Positions 1-8,193 of a stretch of 64,000 bases of DNA are shown piece by piece. Position numbers and translations under genes: made by a program. Source of the DNA: JAVJUV01 sp047314965 (GTDB lineage Bacteria > Pseudomonadota > Alphaproteobacteria > Rhodobacterales > Rhodobacteraceae); assembly GCF_047314965.1 (NCBI RefSeq), contig NZ_JBLBVK010000056.1, forward strand, positions 62,001 through 126,000. Direction: 5' to 3'. Under the pieces are notes generated by a model. The model had not been told where the DNA came from. It worked only from the letters and a program-made list of their open reading frames with translations, and searched no databases. Within the stretch, counting starts at the first letter, position 1. Each line of letters begins with the position of its first letter.

Positions 1-60
<60 letters not shown>

Positions 61-202
61 ACGACGCAGGCGATGTACTGCGAAGACGGGCGCGGATCAA
101 GAGGTGTCACGGCCAAGACGGCCGTGCACGCGGAAAACACATCCGAAACCCCGGCGGGACGCCATCAGCAAATCCCGAGGCTCTCCACCCCTCATCCCAA
201 CG

Positions 203-233
203 AAAAACGCCGCCCCGGATCCGGAGCGGCGTT
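203..233 (-). terminator. intrinsic terminator after rpmE
   Basis: On the minus strand an 8-bp stem AACGCCGC/GCGGCGTT (bases 206-213 with 226-233), extended by a CCGG core in the loop, is followed by a run of U encoded by the As at 203-207. It lies about 25 bases past the rpmE stop and probably ends the transcript carrying rplS and rpmE. Confidence 0.85.
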
Positions 234-257
234 CTGTCCCTCGCATGGGGCTCTGGA

Positions 258-479
258 TCAGAAACCCAGTCCCTCGTATTTCTTCTTGAACTTGGACACG
301 CGGCCACCGGTGTCCATCAGGCGCGACGAACCGCCAGTCCATGCGGGATGCACGGAGGGGTCGATGTCCAGCGCCAGTTGGTCGCCTTCGGAGCCCCAGG
401 TCGACCGCATTTGCACAACGTCGCCATTGGTCATCTTGACCTCGATGACGTGATAGTCGGGGTGAATATCTTTTTTCAT
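258..479 (-). CDS. rpmE: 50S ribosomal protein L31
   Basis: The 73-residue product is L31, a late-assembling protein of the large subunit. It begins MKKDIHPDYHVIEVKMTNGD and ends with a KKKYEGLGF-type tail typical of the family. The CxxC zinc-binding cysteines of some L31 proteins are absent, so this is the zinc-free (C-minus) form. It starts 11 bases after the rplS stop, so the two ribosomal genes are almost certainly cotranscribed, and a strong terminator follows. Length and start agree with the family. Confidence 0.95.
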   Translation of the reverse strand: MKKDIHPDYHVIEVKMTNGDVVQMRSTWGSEGDQLALDIDPSVHPAWTGGSSRLMDTGGRVSKFKKKYEGLGF

Positions 480-490
480 CTCGCCGCTCC

Positions 491-874
491 TTACGCGTCT
501 GCGCCGTCGATCGGCTTGTAGTTGGAATCTTCCGCGATCCGGGCCGATTTTCCGCGGCGCGAGCGGAGATAGTACAGCTTGGCACGGCGAACGCGGCCGC
601 GACGCACAACGGTGATGCTGTCGATGTTCGTCGAATGCAGCGGGAACACACGCTCCACGCCCTCACCGAAGGAAATCTTGCGAACGGTGAACGATCCGGC
701 GATGCCCGAGCCATTCTTCCGGCTGATGCAGACGCCTTCATAGTTCTGCACGCGGGTGCGCGTGCCTTCCGTCACCTTGTAGCCGACACGAATGGTGTCG
801 CCCGCTTTGAAGTCCGGAATTTCTTTGCCGAGCGCAGCGACCTGCTCGGCTTCCAGTTCAGCGATCAGATCCAT
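491..874 (-). CDS. rplS: 50S ribosomal protein L19
   Basis: The 127-residue product starts MDLIAELEAEQVAAL and carries the L19 core (FKAGDTIRVGYKVTEGTRTR, then a region ending VVRRGRVRRAKLYYLR). L19 sits at the 30S-50S interface. The reading frame stays open further upstream, but the ATG at 874 is chosen because GGAG lies eight bases before it and because homologues begin at this point. It follows trmD in the usual alphaproteobacterial order, but here two unrelated genes and about 180 non-coding bases (875-1052) separate it from trmD, so it may also have its own promoter. Confidence 0.95.
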   Translation of the reverse strand: MDLIAELEAEQVAALGKEIPDFKAGDTIRVGYKVTEGTRTRVQNYEGVCISRKNGSGIAGSFTVRKISFGEGVERVFPLHSTNIDSITVVRRGRVRRAKLYYLRSRRGKSARIAEDSNYKPIDGADA

Positions 875-1052
875 CTGACCAACTCCTATCTTGCCCCGGG
901 TACATCCCGAGAGGTGTCTCGCCTCATAGCTCCGCATGGTTGGGGCTGGATCATCGCCGCCCGCCGGAGGGTTCAGGTCGTCTTTGCTTGGGTGTTCGTC
1001 CTTGCGAACTCGCGCCGTATAAGGCCCTCGCGGCCGCCGATCAAGGGAAAAG

Positions 1053-1595
1053 TCAGGCCGATTTGCGCCAGTCATCACCCGGATAACTCAGATGCAGGCC
1101 AGCATCATCCCAGAACGCGTAGCCGGAGGATACATGGCGCTCATACCCGTCGTTCGGATCGATTTTCGGGTCCAGCAGGCCCTCCGGACGCGGCAGGGCG
1201 GCAAGCTGCGCCGCAAGAGCCTCAGCGCCCACAGACCGCCTCTTCGCCGAGGCAACGGTACGGATCGAATCGAATTGGTACAACCCGGCATTGTATCGGC
1301 GCACCACATCTGCGAAACGCGAAAGGATGTCGCCGCCCATCTCCGGTCGTTCCAGCATGCACTCGACGAAGCTCAGGATGAAATCCGACGCCGTCGCCTT
1401 GTCGCATTCGGGCCGCTGGAGAATCCGGAATGTCGCGTCCAGCCGTTCTCGAGCAGATGGTCGCAGTTCGGGTCGTCCACCTGTTCCTTCCAGGCCGCGC
1501 AAGCGTCGTGACGTGCGGTGCGCATACCAGTCATCGACCTTCTTCCTCAGATCGAGGAACGCCGCCGTGTCCCGGACCCCGCGAAACTCCTTCAT
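1053..1595 (-). CDS. hypothetical protein, 180 aa
   Basis: I do not recognise a family. The protein is soluble-looking, rich in Arg, Asp and Glu, and has no signal peptide or membrane segment. The N-terminal half (FRGVRDTAAFLDLRKKVDDW) looks helical; the C-terminal part holds the aromatic stretch SSGYAFWDDAGLHLSYPG. Its ATG overlaps the last four bases of the upstream membrane-protein gene (1592-1595), so the two are translationally coupled and probably act together. The pair sits between trmD and rplS, an unusual place for extra genes. Codon use looks native. Confidence 0.7.
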   Translation of the reverse strand: MKEFRGVRDTAAFLDLRKKVDDWYAHRTSRRLRGLEGTGGRPELRPSARERLDATFRILQRPECDKATASDFILSFVECMLERPEMGGDILSRFADVVRRYNAGLYQFDSIRTVASAKRRSVGAEALAAQLAALPRPEGLLDPKIDPNDGYERHVSSGYAFWDDAGLHLSYPGDDWRKSA

Positions 1596-1996
1596 GGGCG
1601 GAGCGCTCCGGTCTGCATTGAACGTGTCAACGAACCGTAGCAGTTGCGTTCTGACCGCAATTCGTCGTCCGGCGTCGCGCCATCGACGACCCTCTGCCGG
1701 GCGATATTGCCCAGCACCACCGCCATGCCATCGGCCGCCGAAAACAGCGTGGTGCTTCCCCGCTCTTCCGGTTTCAGCGGCTTCCAGAAGGTCCTGGGCT
1801 TGAGAAGCCCCAACCGGCCAAACCGTATCAAATAGGCATGCCGTCCCAGATAGATCAGACCGGCGACCCCTAAGATGGCGATTATGACATCCTGGGACTT
1901 GGCCGACTCCATCATCGTGGCCGGAACGGCAATCGCGGCAAACAGGAAGGCCAGGAAAAGGAGTGTAGTAAGAAACGTCCGCATGAAGTCAGTCAT
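1592..1996 (-). CDS. small inner-membrane protein, 134 aa, function unknown
   Basis: Two hydrophobic segments (about residues 6-26 and 35-53) mark an integral membrane protein with a roughly 80-residue hydrophilic C-terminal domain, presumably cytoplasmic because RFGR and KPRTFWKP follow the second segment (positive-inside rule). No family is recognised. An alternative start lies four codons downstream (MRTFLTTLL). The stop overlaps the start of the next gene by four bases, and the start lies about 40 bases after the trmD stop, so cotranscription with trmD is likely. Confidence 0.7.
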   Translation of the reverse strand: MTDFMRTFLTTLLFLAFLFAAIAVPATMMESAKSQDVIIAILGVAGLIYLGRHAYLIRFGRLGLLKPRTFWKPLKPEERGSTTLFSAADGMAVVLGNIARQRVVDGATPDDELRSERNCYGSLTRSMQTGALRP

Positions 1997-2035
1997 GGCG
2001 TGCCAATCTGTCCAGATTGTGCCCTCAAACCGGCG

Positions 2036-2836
2036 TCAGTCGCCCGCGTCCCTGGCCAGCAGGTCGGGCCGGCGTTCTCGCGTAATTCGCTCTGCCTGCT
2101 CCCTCCGCCACTTGGCGACCTTCCCGTGATCGCCCGACGTCAGAACCTCGGGGATGGTCCGGCCTTCCCATTCGGCGGGGCGTGTATATTGCGGATGCTC
2201 CAGCAAGCCGTCCGAGAAACTCTCCTCCTCGGTAGAGGCTGCGTTCCCCAGAACGCCGGGAAGCAGCCGCACAGTCGCGTCGATCACCGCCTCGGCGGCG
2301 ATCTCGCCCCCGGTCATCACGAAATCGCCCAGGCTCACCTCTTCGATCCCGAAATGCTCGATCACCCGCTCGTCCAAGCCCTCGAAGCGGCCGCAGATCA
2401 GCGTCATGCCATCGCATCCCGCGAACCGCCGCGCGGCCGCCTGATCAAAGGGTCGCCCACGCGGGCTCAGATAGACGATCGGCCAGCGTGCACGGTCTTC
2501 CGGCACGCCGCGCTGCGCAAAGCGGATCGCCCTTCCCATGACATCGGCCCGCAGCACCATCCCGGCTCCGCCGCCTGCAGGTGTGTCGTCCACATTGCGA
2601 TGCTTGCCCTCGCCGAAAATCCGCAGGTCGATCGGCTCTAGGCGCCACAGACCATCCTGCAACGCCTTGCCCAAAAGAGAGGCGCCCAGGAACCCCGGAA
2701 ATGCCTCGGGCAGAAGCGTGATCACCTTCGCCGTCCACGCACCCTTCAGATGCGGACGGTCGGTCATCAATTCGCGCGGCCGCGCAGTCGCGCTGATCGC
2801 AAGCCGGCCATGGGATTTCGAAGGTGTATCGGACAT
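2036..2836 (-). CDS. trmD: tRNA (guanine-37-N1)-methyltransferase
   Basis: TrmD transfers a methyl group from S-adenosylmethionine to N1 of G37 beside the anticodon, preventing +1 frameshifts. The 266-residue product has the SPOUT trefoil-knot signatures LSPRGRPFDQ (about 123-132), CGRFEGLDERV (148-158) and LGDFVMTGGE (169-178). The start MSDTPSKSHG is chosen because related alphaproteobacterial TrmD proteins share this SHGR-type N-terminus; the frame is open for 12 more codons upstream. The gene heads a minus-strand run leading to rplS and rpmE. The rpsP-rimM part of the usual operon is not upstream; ctpA lies there instead, behind a terminator. Confidence 0.94.
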   Translation of the reverse strand: MSDTPSKSHGRLAISATARPRELMTDRPHLKGAWTAKVITLLPEAFPGFLGASLLGKALQDGLWRLEPIDLRIFGEGKHRNVDDTPAGGGAGMVLRADVMGRAIRFAQRGVPEDRARWPIVYLSPRGRPFDQAAARRFAGCDGMTLICGRFEGLDERVIEHFGIEEVSLGDFVMTGGEIAAEAVIDATVRLLPGVLGNAASTEEESFSDGLLEHPQYTRPAEWEGRTIPEVLTSGDHGKVAKWRREQAERITRERRPDLLARDAGD

Positions 2837-2875
2837 GGCGCGGGGCATAGCGCGCCGCCCGCGAAGGAGCAAATG

Positions 2876-2904
2876 AAAAGGCCGGCCACACCGGGCCGGC
2901 CTTT
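2876..2904 (-). terminator. intrinsic terminator after ctpA
   Basis: An 11-bp stem AAAGGCCGGCC/GGCCGGCCTTT (2877-2887 with 2894-2904) lies 25 bases past the ctpA stop. The flanking As give a short U run on the minus strand. It separates the ctpA transcript from trmD, although the symmetrical stem might also work on the plus strand. Confidence 0.75.
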
Positions 2905-2929
2905 CGATTCGAGCGTAACGCGATGCGCG

Positions 2930-4288
2930 TCAGTTCGCCCGGCGCGCCAGTGCGGCGGCATATTCCGGGCCAAGCGCAGAAAGGCCCTTCAGGATATCGA
3001 TGGCATAGGCCAGCTGATAATCCTCAAGCCGCAAGTCGGCGGCCTTCTCGGCCTCCGCGCGCTCTTCCTCAATCTGGCGGCGCTCGTCCTCGGTCAGGCT
3101 GTCGTTCGAAAGCGATCCGCGCAGATCCGCCTCGCTCCGGCCATTCCGCTGAGCTTCTTCCTCCTCCGTGGCCTCGCGCCGCGGCGGCTGCTCCACGATG
3201 ATGTCGGGCGACACGCCCAAGGCCTGGATCGACCGCCCGGAGGGCGTGTAGTACCGCGCGGTTGTCAGGCGCATCGCGCCTTCGCCCCGCAGCGGCATCA
3301 CCGTCTGAACCGATCCCTTGCCGAAGGACTTGGTGCCTACCACGATGGCCCGGCGATGATCCTGCAGCGCACCGGCCACGATTTCGGACGCCGATGCCGA
3401 ACCGCCATTGATCAGCACGACGATCGGCTTTCCTTCTGCAAGATCGCCCGGCTCTGCATTGAAGCGGTCGCCGTCCTGCGGTTCACGCCCACGGGTCGAG
3501 ACGATCTCACCCGACTCCAGAAATGCATCCGACACCCGAACAGCCTGCGTCAGCAGACCGCCCGGGTTGTTGCGCAAATCCAGTACGAAGCCGTTCACCT
3601 TCTCCATGCCGCCCAGTTCTGCAACCCGCTCGTTCAGCTGGTCGCGCAGCGTGGGGAAGGTCTGGTCACTGAATGTGGTCACACGAAGCACGACCGTTTC
3701 TCCTTCGATGCGCGAACGCACCGCAGTCAGCTTGATCGTGTCGCGGATGATCGAGACATCGAACGGTTCCGCCTCGCCCTCGCGCACGATGGTGACGATG
3801 ATCTCGCTGCCCACCGGGCCCCGCATCATGTCAACGGCTTCATCCAGTGTCAGACCAAGAACGCTTTCGCCATCCACATGCGTAATGAAGTCGCCCGCTT
3901 CCAGCCCCGCGTCATCGGCCGGTGTGCCATCGATCGGCGACACCACCTTCACGAAACCCTCTTCCTGGGTCACTTCGATTCCAAGCCCGCCAAACTCGCC
4001 ACGAGTCTGAACGCGCATGTCCGCCGCGTCGTCAGGCGACAGGTAGGACGAGTGCGGGTCAAGCGACGTCAGCATGCCGTTGATGGCCGCCTCGATCAGT
4101 TCGCCCTCGTCGACCTCTTCGACGTACTGCGACCTGATCCGCTCGAAGATATCGCCGAAAAGATCAAGCTGCTCGTACACCGATGCCTTGCGCTGCGCCT
4201 CCTGGGCAAGAAGCGGTCCGGCGATCTGCGTGGTAACGACCGTACCGAACATGACGCCGGTGATCGTGGCCAGAATAAACTTCTTCAT
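2930..4288 (-). CDS. ctpA: carboxyl-terminal processing protease, S41 family
   Basis: A periplasmic serine protease that trims C-termini of envelope proteins. The 452-residue product has a signal peptide (about 1-28, ending LLAQ), a PDZ domain around 96-170 (GGLGIEVTQEEGFVKVVSPI), the LDLRNNPGG strand, and the Ser-Lys dyad: Ser299 in GGSASASE and Lys324 in SFGKGSVQ, with the 25-residue spacing seen in Prc. A charged Glu/Arg-rich tail follows. It starts nine bases after the stop of the EnvC-like gene, so protease and amidase-activator homologue are coexpressed, the usual pairing for control of peptidoglycan hydrolases. Confidence 0.95.
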   Translation of the reverse strand: MKKFILATITGVMFGTVVTTQIAGPLLAQEAQRKASVYEQLDLFGDIFERIRSQYVEEVDEGELIEAAINGMLTSLDPHSSYLSPDDAADMRVQTRGEFGGLGIEVTQEEGFVKVVSPIDGTPADDAGLEAGDFITHVDGESVLGLTLDEAVDMMRGPVGSEIIVTIVREGEAEPFDVSIIRDTIKLTAVRSRIEGETVVLRVTTFSDQTFPTLRDQLNERVAELGGMEKVNGFVLDLRNNPGGLLTQAVRVSDAFLESGEIVSTRGREPQDGDRFNAEPGDLAEGKPIVVLINGGSASASEIVAGALQDHRRAIVVGTKSFGKGSVQTVMPLRGEGAMRLTTARYYTPSGRSIQALGVSPDIIVEQPPRREATEEEEAQRNGRSEADLRGSLSNDSLTEDERRQIEEERAEAEKAADLRLEDYQLAYAIDILKGLSALGPEYAAALARRAN

Positions 4289-4297
4289 CTGCTTTCC

Positions 4298-5407
4298 TTA
4301 TTCTTGCGAAGGGCGAAGAAAGGCCGCGGGATCGACCGGTGCCTGACCCTGTCTGATTTCAATATAAAGCGTTTCATCGCGAGGTTGACCACCGAGAAGC
4401 GAAGTTTCGATCAAATTCTCTTGTGCAGAGGCCTCACGCCCCCCCATCAGCGCAATTGGTTCGCCTTCCGAGACAATCTGCGTCCTGCGGACAAAGTTCG
4501 TCGCCTGCCCGGTCAGAATCACAAGACGTCCGGGCGAGGTCTCCAGAATGATGACCGGCCCATTGCTCGGCATGCTGTCTGCAAAACGCACCGTCGCGTC
4601 TGCAGGCGCGGTCACCAGCGCCTCGGCAGCCGTGCCGATCAGCCACCCGGGACGGCGCACCCCGGCCTCGTCCGCCTCGTCGAATGTCCGGATGATGTCG
4701 CCCGCCACGGGCATCGACCAGCCGCGATCCGCACCGCTGCCCGCATCGCCCGAGGTCACGAGGCTGTCGGCAAACCCGGCCAGAGTCTCGGCCGAGTTGA
4801 TAAGTGCTTCCATGGCCGCCTCGTCCGTCGCCGCGGGCTGCGGCAGGTCCGTCCGCTCGGAAATCGCCTTCGACAGCTGAAACCGCGCGTCGCGCACCTG
4901 TTCCAGTCCGCTGCTCAGAGTTTTGATCCCAGCTTCCTGAACCGTCCGCAACGCGACGATATCCTGCAGATCCCGTTCCAGCGCGTCCGAGCGCTCCTCC
5001 AAAGAGGGAACAAGCGCGGCACCCAGAATCCCGGCACGCACGGTCTGAACCGCACCGCCCGGATGCAGGGCCGAGCGGGCCTGACCGGCACGCGTCACTT
5101 TCTGCAAAAGGGCAAGCAACTCCCCAAGTTCGGCATCCTGCCCCACCAGCCGAGCGCTCACATCGCGCTCGCTCAGCGCCGCCTGCCGAAGACCTTCGCG
5201 CATCGCGGCCAGACCTGCCTCGTAGGCGCGTATCGTGTCGGTCAGGGCCGCGATCCGGTCCGAAGCGCCCTCGGCATCCGCCAGGGCCTCCGCCGCCCGC
5301 CCCAAAGCCTCGGAAGCCTCGATCGCCAGCCGGCCCGCTTCGTCGCCGGCCCGCGCCAGTCCTGCCAGCGCAATGAACGCAATCGCGGCCAGCCCGGGAA
5401 GTCTCAT
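4298..5407 (-). CDS. EnvC-like murein hydrolase activator (degenerate M23/LytM domain)
   Basis: The 369-residue protein has a signal peptide (about 1-20), a long alpha-helical, probably coiled-coil region (21-220) rich in Ala, Glu, Leu and Arg, and a C-terminal LytM-like domain ending in YIEIRQGQAPVDPAAFL. That ending matches the YFEIR-x-G-x-PVDP signature of EnvC/NlpD proteins, but the HxH and HxxxD zinc ligands of active M23 peptidases are missing. By analogy with EnvC it should activate cell-wall amidases during division rather than cut peptidoglycan itself. Its ATG overlaps the gpmI stop by four bases and ctpA follows closely. Confidence 0.88.
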   Translation of the reverse strand: MRLPGLAAIAFIALAGLARAGDEAGRLAIEASEALGRAAEALADAEGASDRIAALTDTIRAYEAGLAAMREGLRQAALSERDVSARLVGQDAELGELLALLQKVTRAGQARSALHPGGAVQTVRAGILGAALVPSLEERSDALERDLQDIVALRTVQEAGIKTLSSGLEQVRDARFQLSKAISERTDLPQPAATDEAAMEALINSAETLAGFADSLVTSGDAGSGADRGWSMPVAGDIIRTFDEADEAGVRRPGWLIGTAAEALVTAPADATVRFADSMPSNGPVIILETSPGRLVILTGQATNFVRRTQIVSEGEPIALMGGREASAQENLIETSLLGGQPRDETLYIEIRQGQAPVDPAAFLRPSQE

Positions 5408-6930
5408 TTCCGGATCAGACTCCCGCCCGTCATCTCATGTGGCTTCGGCAGCCCCATCAGCTCAAGCAGCGTAGGCGCAAGATCGGCCAGCCGCCCGTCA
5501 TTCAACGACGCGCCTTCGGGTCCCCCGATCATGGCCACCGGGACGAGGTTTGTTGTATGCGCCGTGTGCGGCCCGCCGGTTTCCGGGTCGATCATCGTCT
5601 CACAGTTTCCGTGATCCGCGGTCAGAACCATCGCGCCACCGGCCTTTTCCAGCGCCGCGACCACGCGCGCCAGGCCTTGGTCCACCGCTTCGCAGGCTTT
5701 GATGGCCGCATCCAGATCGCCTGTATGCCCCACCATGTCCGGATTGGCATAGTTCACCACGATCAGGTCGTAGCCCGCTTCGATCGCCGCCACGAACCGG
5801 TCCGTCACCTCCGCCGAGGACATCTCGGGCTGCAGGTCATAGGTCGCGACCTTGGGCGATTTCGGCATGAACCTGTCTTCGCCCGCCTCCGGCACCTCTT
5901 TCCCTCCATTGAGGAAGAAGGTGACATGCGGGTACTTCTCGGTCTCGGCCAGACGGAACTGCCGTAGCCCGTGCTTTGCCACCCATTCGCCCAGCGTGTT
6001 CACCAGTTTCCGCTTCGGGAAGACAGTGGTCATGTAGGCGTTGTGCGCATCCGAATACTCGACCATGCCGAGCAGGCCCGCCAGCTTGGGCCTTTCCCCG
6101 GTATCGAATTCCGCGAATCCCGGCTCGCCGATGGCCCTCAGGATCTCGCGCGCTCGGTCAGCTCGGAAATTGATGAAGAACACGCCGTCGCCGTCCTTCA
6201 CGCCCGCGTAGTCCCCGATCAGGACCGGTTCGATGAACTCGTCGTTCACGCCCTTTGCATACGAGGCCTTCGCAGCCTCGGGTGCGCGTGCCGCGACACG
6301 TCCCTCGGTCTCGCCAAGAACGATCGCGTCATAAGCCCGTTTCACCCGCTCCCAACGGTTGTCCCGGTCCATCGCGAAATACCGCCCGCAGACAGTGACG
6401 ATCGCCGCGCCTGCCGGCAGATCGCGCGACAAGGTCTCAAGCTGACCCGCCGCCGATGTCGGAGCCACATCGCGCCCGTCGGTCAGTGCATGCACCGCCA
6501 CCTTCAGTCCCCGGTCCGTCAACGCCTTCGCAGCCGCCACGATGTGATCCTGATGCGAATGCACGCCCCCCGGAGACGCCAGCCCGACCACATGTGCCGT
6601 CCCGCCGCTGTCCTCCAGCGCGGTGGCAAACTCCAGGATCGCCGCCTCGTCGAAGAACGAGCCATCCTCGATCGCAAGGTCGATCTGACCGAGGTCCATC
6701 GCCACGACCCGCCCCGCGCCGATATTCGTATGCCCGACTTCGGAGTTGCCCATCTGGCCCGTTGGCAGACCGACATCCGGCCCGTGCGTGATCAGCGTCG
6801 CATGCGGACAGGTCGCCATGATCCGGTCATAGGTCGGCGTGTCGGCCAGCAAGGGCGCGTTGCCCTCACGCTCGGTCCGCAGGCCCCAGCCGTCCAGGAT
6901 GCAAAGAACCACGGGTTTCGGTGCGCTCAT
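5404..6930 (-). CDS. gpmI: 2,3-bisphosphoglycerate-independent phosphoglycerate mutase
   Basis: Interconverts 3- and 2-phosphoglycerate in glycolysis and gluconeogenesis, with two metal ions and a phosphoserine intermediate. The 508-residue protein has the metal-binding LDGWG near the start, the nucleophilic Ser63 in QMGNSEVGHTNIGAG, and the C-terminal metal site TADHGNCE followed by HTTNLVPV. The ATG at 6930 (MSAPKPVVLCILDGWG) is preferred over an in-frame ATG nine codons upstream because it gives the family-length N-terminus. The stop overlaps the EnvC-like gene. A division-related gene pair cotranscribed with gpmI is common in alphaproteobacteria. Confidence 0.96.
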   Translation of the reverse strand: MSAPKPVVLCILDGWGLRTEREGNAPLLADTPTYDRIMATCPHATLITHGPDVGLPTGQMGNSEVGHTNIGAGRVVAMDLGQIDLAIEDGSFFDEAAILEFATALEDSGGTAHVVGLASPGGVHSHQDHIVAAAKALTDRGLKVAVHALTDGRDVAPTSAAGQLETLSRDLPAGAAIVTVCGRYFAMDRDNRWERVKRAYDAIVLGETEGRVAARAPEAAKASYAKGVNDEFIEPVLIGDYAGVKDGDGVFFINFRADRAREILRAIGEPGFAEFDTGERPKLAGLLGMVEYSDAHNAYMTTVFPKRKLVNTLGEWVAKHGLRQFRLAETEKYPHVTFFLNGGKEVPEAGEDRFMPKSPKVATYDLQPEMSSAEVTDRFVAAIEAGYDLIVVNYANPDMVGHTGDLDAAIKACEAVDQGLARVVAALEKAGGAMVLTADHGNCETMIDPETGGPHTAHTTNLVPVAMIGGPEGASLNDGRLADLAPTLLELMGLPKPHEMTGGSLIRK

Positions 6931-6995
6931 GTCTTGCCTCGTTCTGTTTGGCCGCACTCATACAGCGCTAACGGGGCAAGGGGAACCGCCCACCC

Positions 6996-7020
6996 GGCAG
7001 CGCTGCCCAAATACGCATTT
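6996..7020. repeat. short palindrome plus AAATACGCATTT, possible intergenic repeat element
   Basis: Between the exonuclease stop and the gpmI start lies the perfect 12-bp palindrome GGCAGCGCTGCC (6996-7007), followed by AAATACGCATTT. On the minus strand this reads GTATTT followed by a GC-rich hairpin, resembling other GTATTT elements seen near 15895, 18535 and 53789. It could be a weak terminator for the exonuclease gene or a decayed dispersed repeat. Confidence 0.35.
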
Positions 7021-7029
7021 CCCGGCCTG

Positions 7030-8034
7030 TCAGTCCGCCTCGTCCGCGTCAGTTCCGAACTCGGTCTCCACGATACCCGCGTCATAGCCCTGTTCCCCCA
7101 GCCAGCGCCGGAACACCGAGGTATAGCCATGCGTCACGAACACTCGCTCGCACCCCGTCGCCCGAATTGCGCTGTTCAGCCCCTCCCAATCCGCATGATC
7201 CGACATCACGAAGCCCCGGTCCGCCGCCCGCCGCCGCCGGACGCCCCGAAGCGCCATCCACCCGCTGGCGAAAGCGGTCGAGGCCGGGCGGAACCGTCCG
7301 GCCCACGTGCTGCCAAGCGCCGATGGCGTGGCCAGAACGAAGGCCCCGGAATACGCCTTTACGTCCAGCTCCGGCGTCACCCGCACCGTCTCCGGCAGCG
7401 CGATGCCCTGCCCGCGCAACACCGCGTTCGTGTTCTCGATCGCGCCATGGGTCAGGATCGGCCCGACCGACGGATCAAGCGACGCTAGAATCCGCTGCGC
7501 CTTGCCCAAGGCATAGGCCCCGCAGATCGAGAACCGTCCCGCCTCCCGGTTCGCCGCCCACCAGCGGTTGATCTCGTCGGCCACCGCTTCGGGCGTATTC
7601 CATTTGAATACCGGCAGACCAAAGGTGCATTCGGTGATGAAGGTATGGCAATCGATCGGCTCGAACGGTTCGCTCACGCCGTCCGCCACGACCTTGTAGT
7701 CGCCCGAAACCACCCAGACCTCGCCGCCGACCTCGACCCTGATCTGCGCCGATCCCGGAACATGACCGGCAGGGTGAAAGCTGACAGACGCATCCCCGAT
7801 GCGTCGCGCCTCGCCATAGGCCACCGTCTCCAGCGCAACCTCGCCCAATCTGTGGCGGATCACCGGCGCGGCGGAATGCGTCGACAGGTAACGCCCCATC
7901 CCGGAACGCGCATGATCGGAATGCCCGTGCGTGATCAGGGCGCGATCGACGGGTCGCCAGGGGTCGATGAAGAAATCGCCTGCCGGACAGTAGATGCCCC
8001 TCTCGGAAAAGGTCAGAACGCGTTCCTTGGCCAT
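7030..8034 (-). CDS. ligase-associated DNA exonuclease (metallo-beta-lactamase/beta-CASP-like)
   Basis: A 334-residue metallo-beta-lactamase-fold nuclease, best matching the ligase-associated DNA exonuclease family formerly annotated as an mRNA 3'-processing factor. Visible motifs: THGHSDHA (35-42, zinc ligands), SFHPAGHVPGSAQI, SGDYK, and near the C-terminus MSDHADWEGL and VFVTHGYTSVFRRWL. In many bacteria the gene neighbours an ATP-dependent DNA ligase and a large DEAD/DEAH helicase, forming a presumed repair set. Neither is next to it here: gpmI lies downstream and a divergent operon upstream. The family call is strong; the exact nucleic-acid substrate is inferred. Confidence 0.88.
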   Translation of the reverse strand: MAKERVLTFSERGIYCPAGDFFIDPWRPVDRALITHGHSDHARSGMGRYLSTHSAAPVIRHRLGEVALETVAYGEARRIGDASVSFHPAGHVPGSAQIRVEVGGEVWVVSGDYKVVADGVSEPFEPIDCHTFITECTFGLPVFKWNTPEAVADEINRWWAANREAGRFSICGAYALGKAQRILASLDPSVGPILTHGAIENTNAVLRGQGIALPETVRVTPELDVKAYSGAFVLATPSALGSTWAGRFRPASTAFASGWMALRGVRRRRAADRGFVMSDHADWEGLNSAIRATGCERVFVTHGYTSVFRRWLGEQGYDAGIVETEFGTDADEAD

Positions 8035-8193
8035 GGTCTCTACCTAGATCGCCGCCGCCAAAGTCGCCACAGGAAACGCCAACGCCCGCTTTCTGCTCAT
8101 TTTCTATGCAACCGTCGCCAAAACATGCAACTCCGGAGAAACCTGCTTTTCATCCCCCGCACACTCGACATAATGGGAGTGAATGAGGGACAC

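Noticed and set aside
1592..1595. Possible frameshift joining the two unknown genes between trmD and rplS
   Set aside because: The four-base overlap is a normal stop-start coupling; the downstream gene has its own ATG and a change from membrane to soluble character, so two genes are more likely than one broken gene.
2750..5614. A 954-codon plus-strand open frame opposite trmD, ctpA and the EnvC-like gene
   Set aside because: It covers three well-identified minus-strand genes, resembles no family and is rich in Arg, His and Pro, as expected of an antisense shadow in high-GC DNA.
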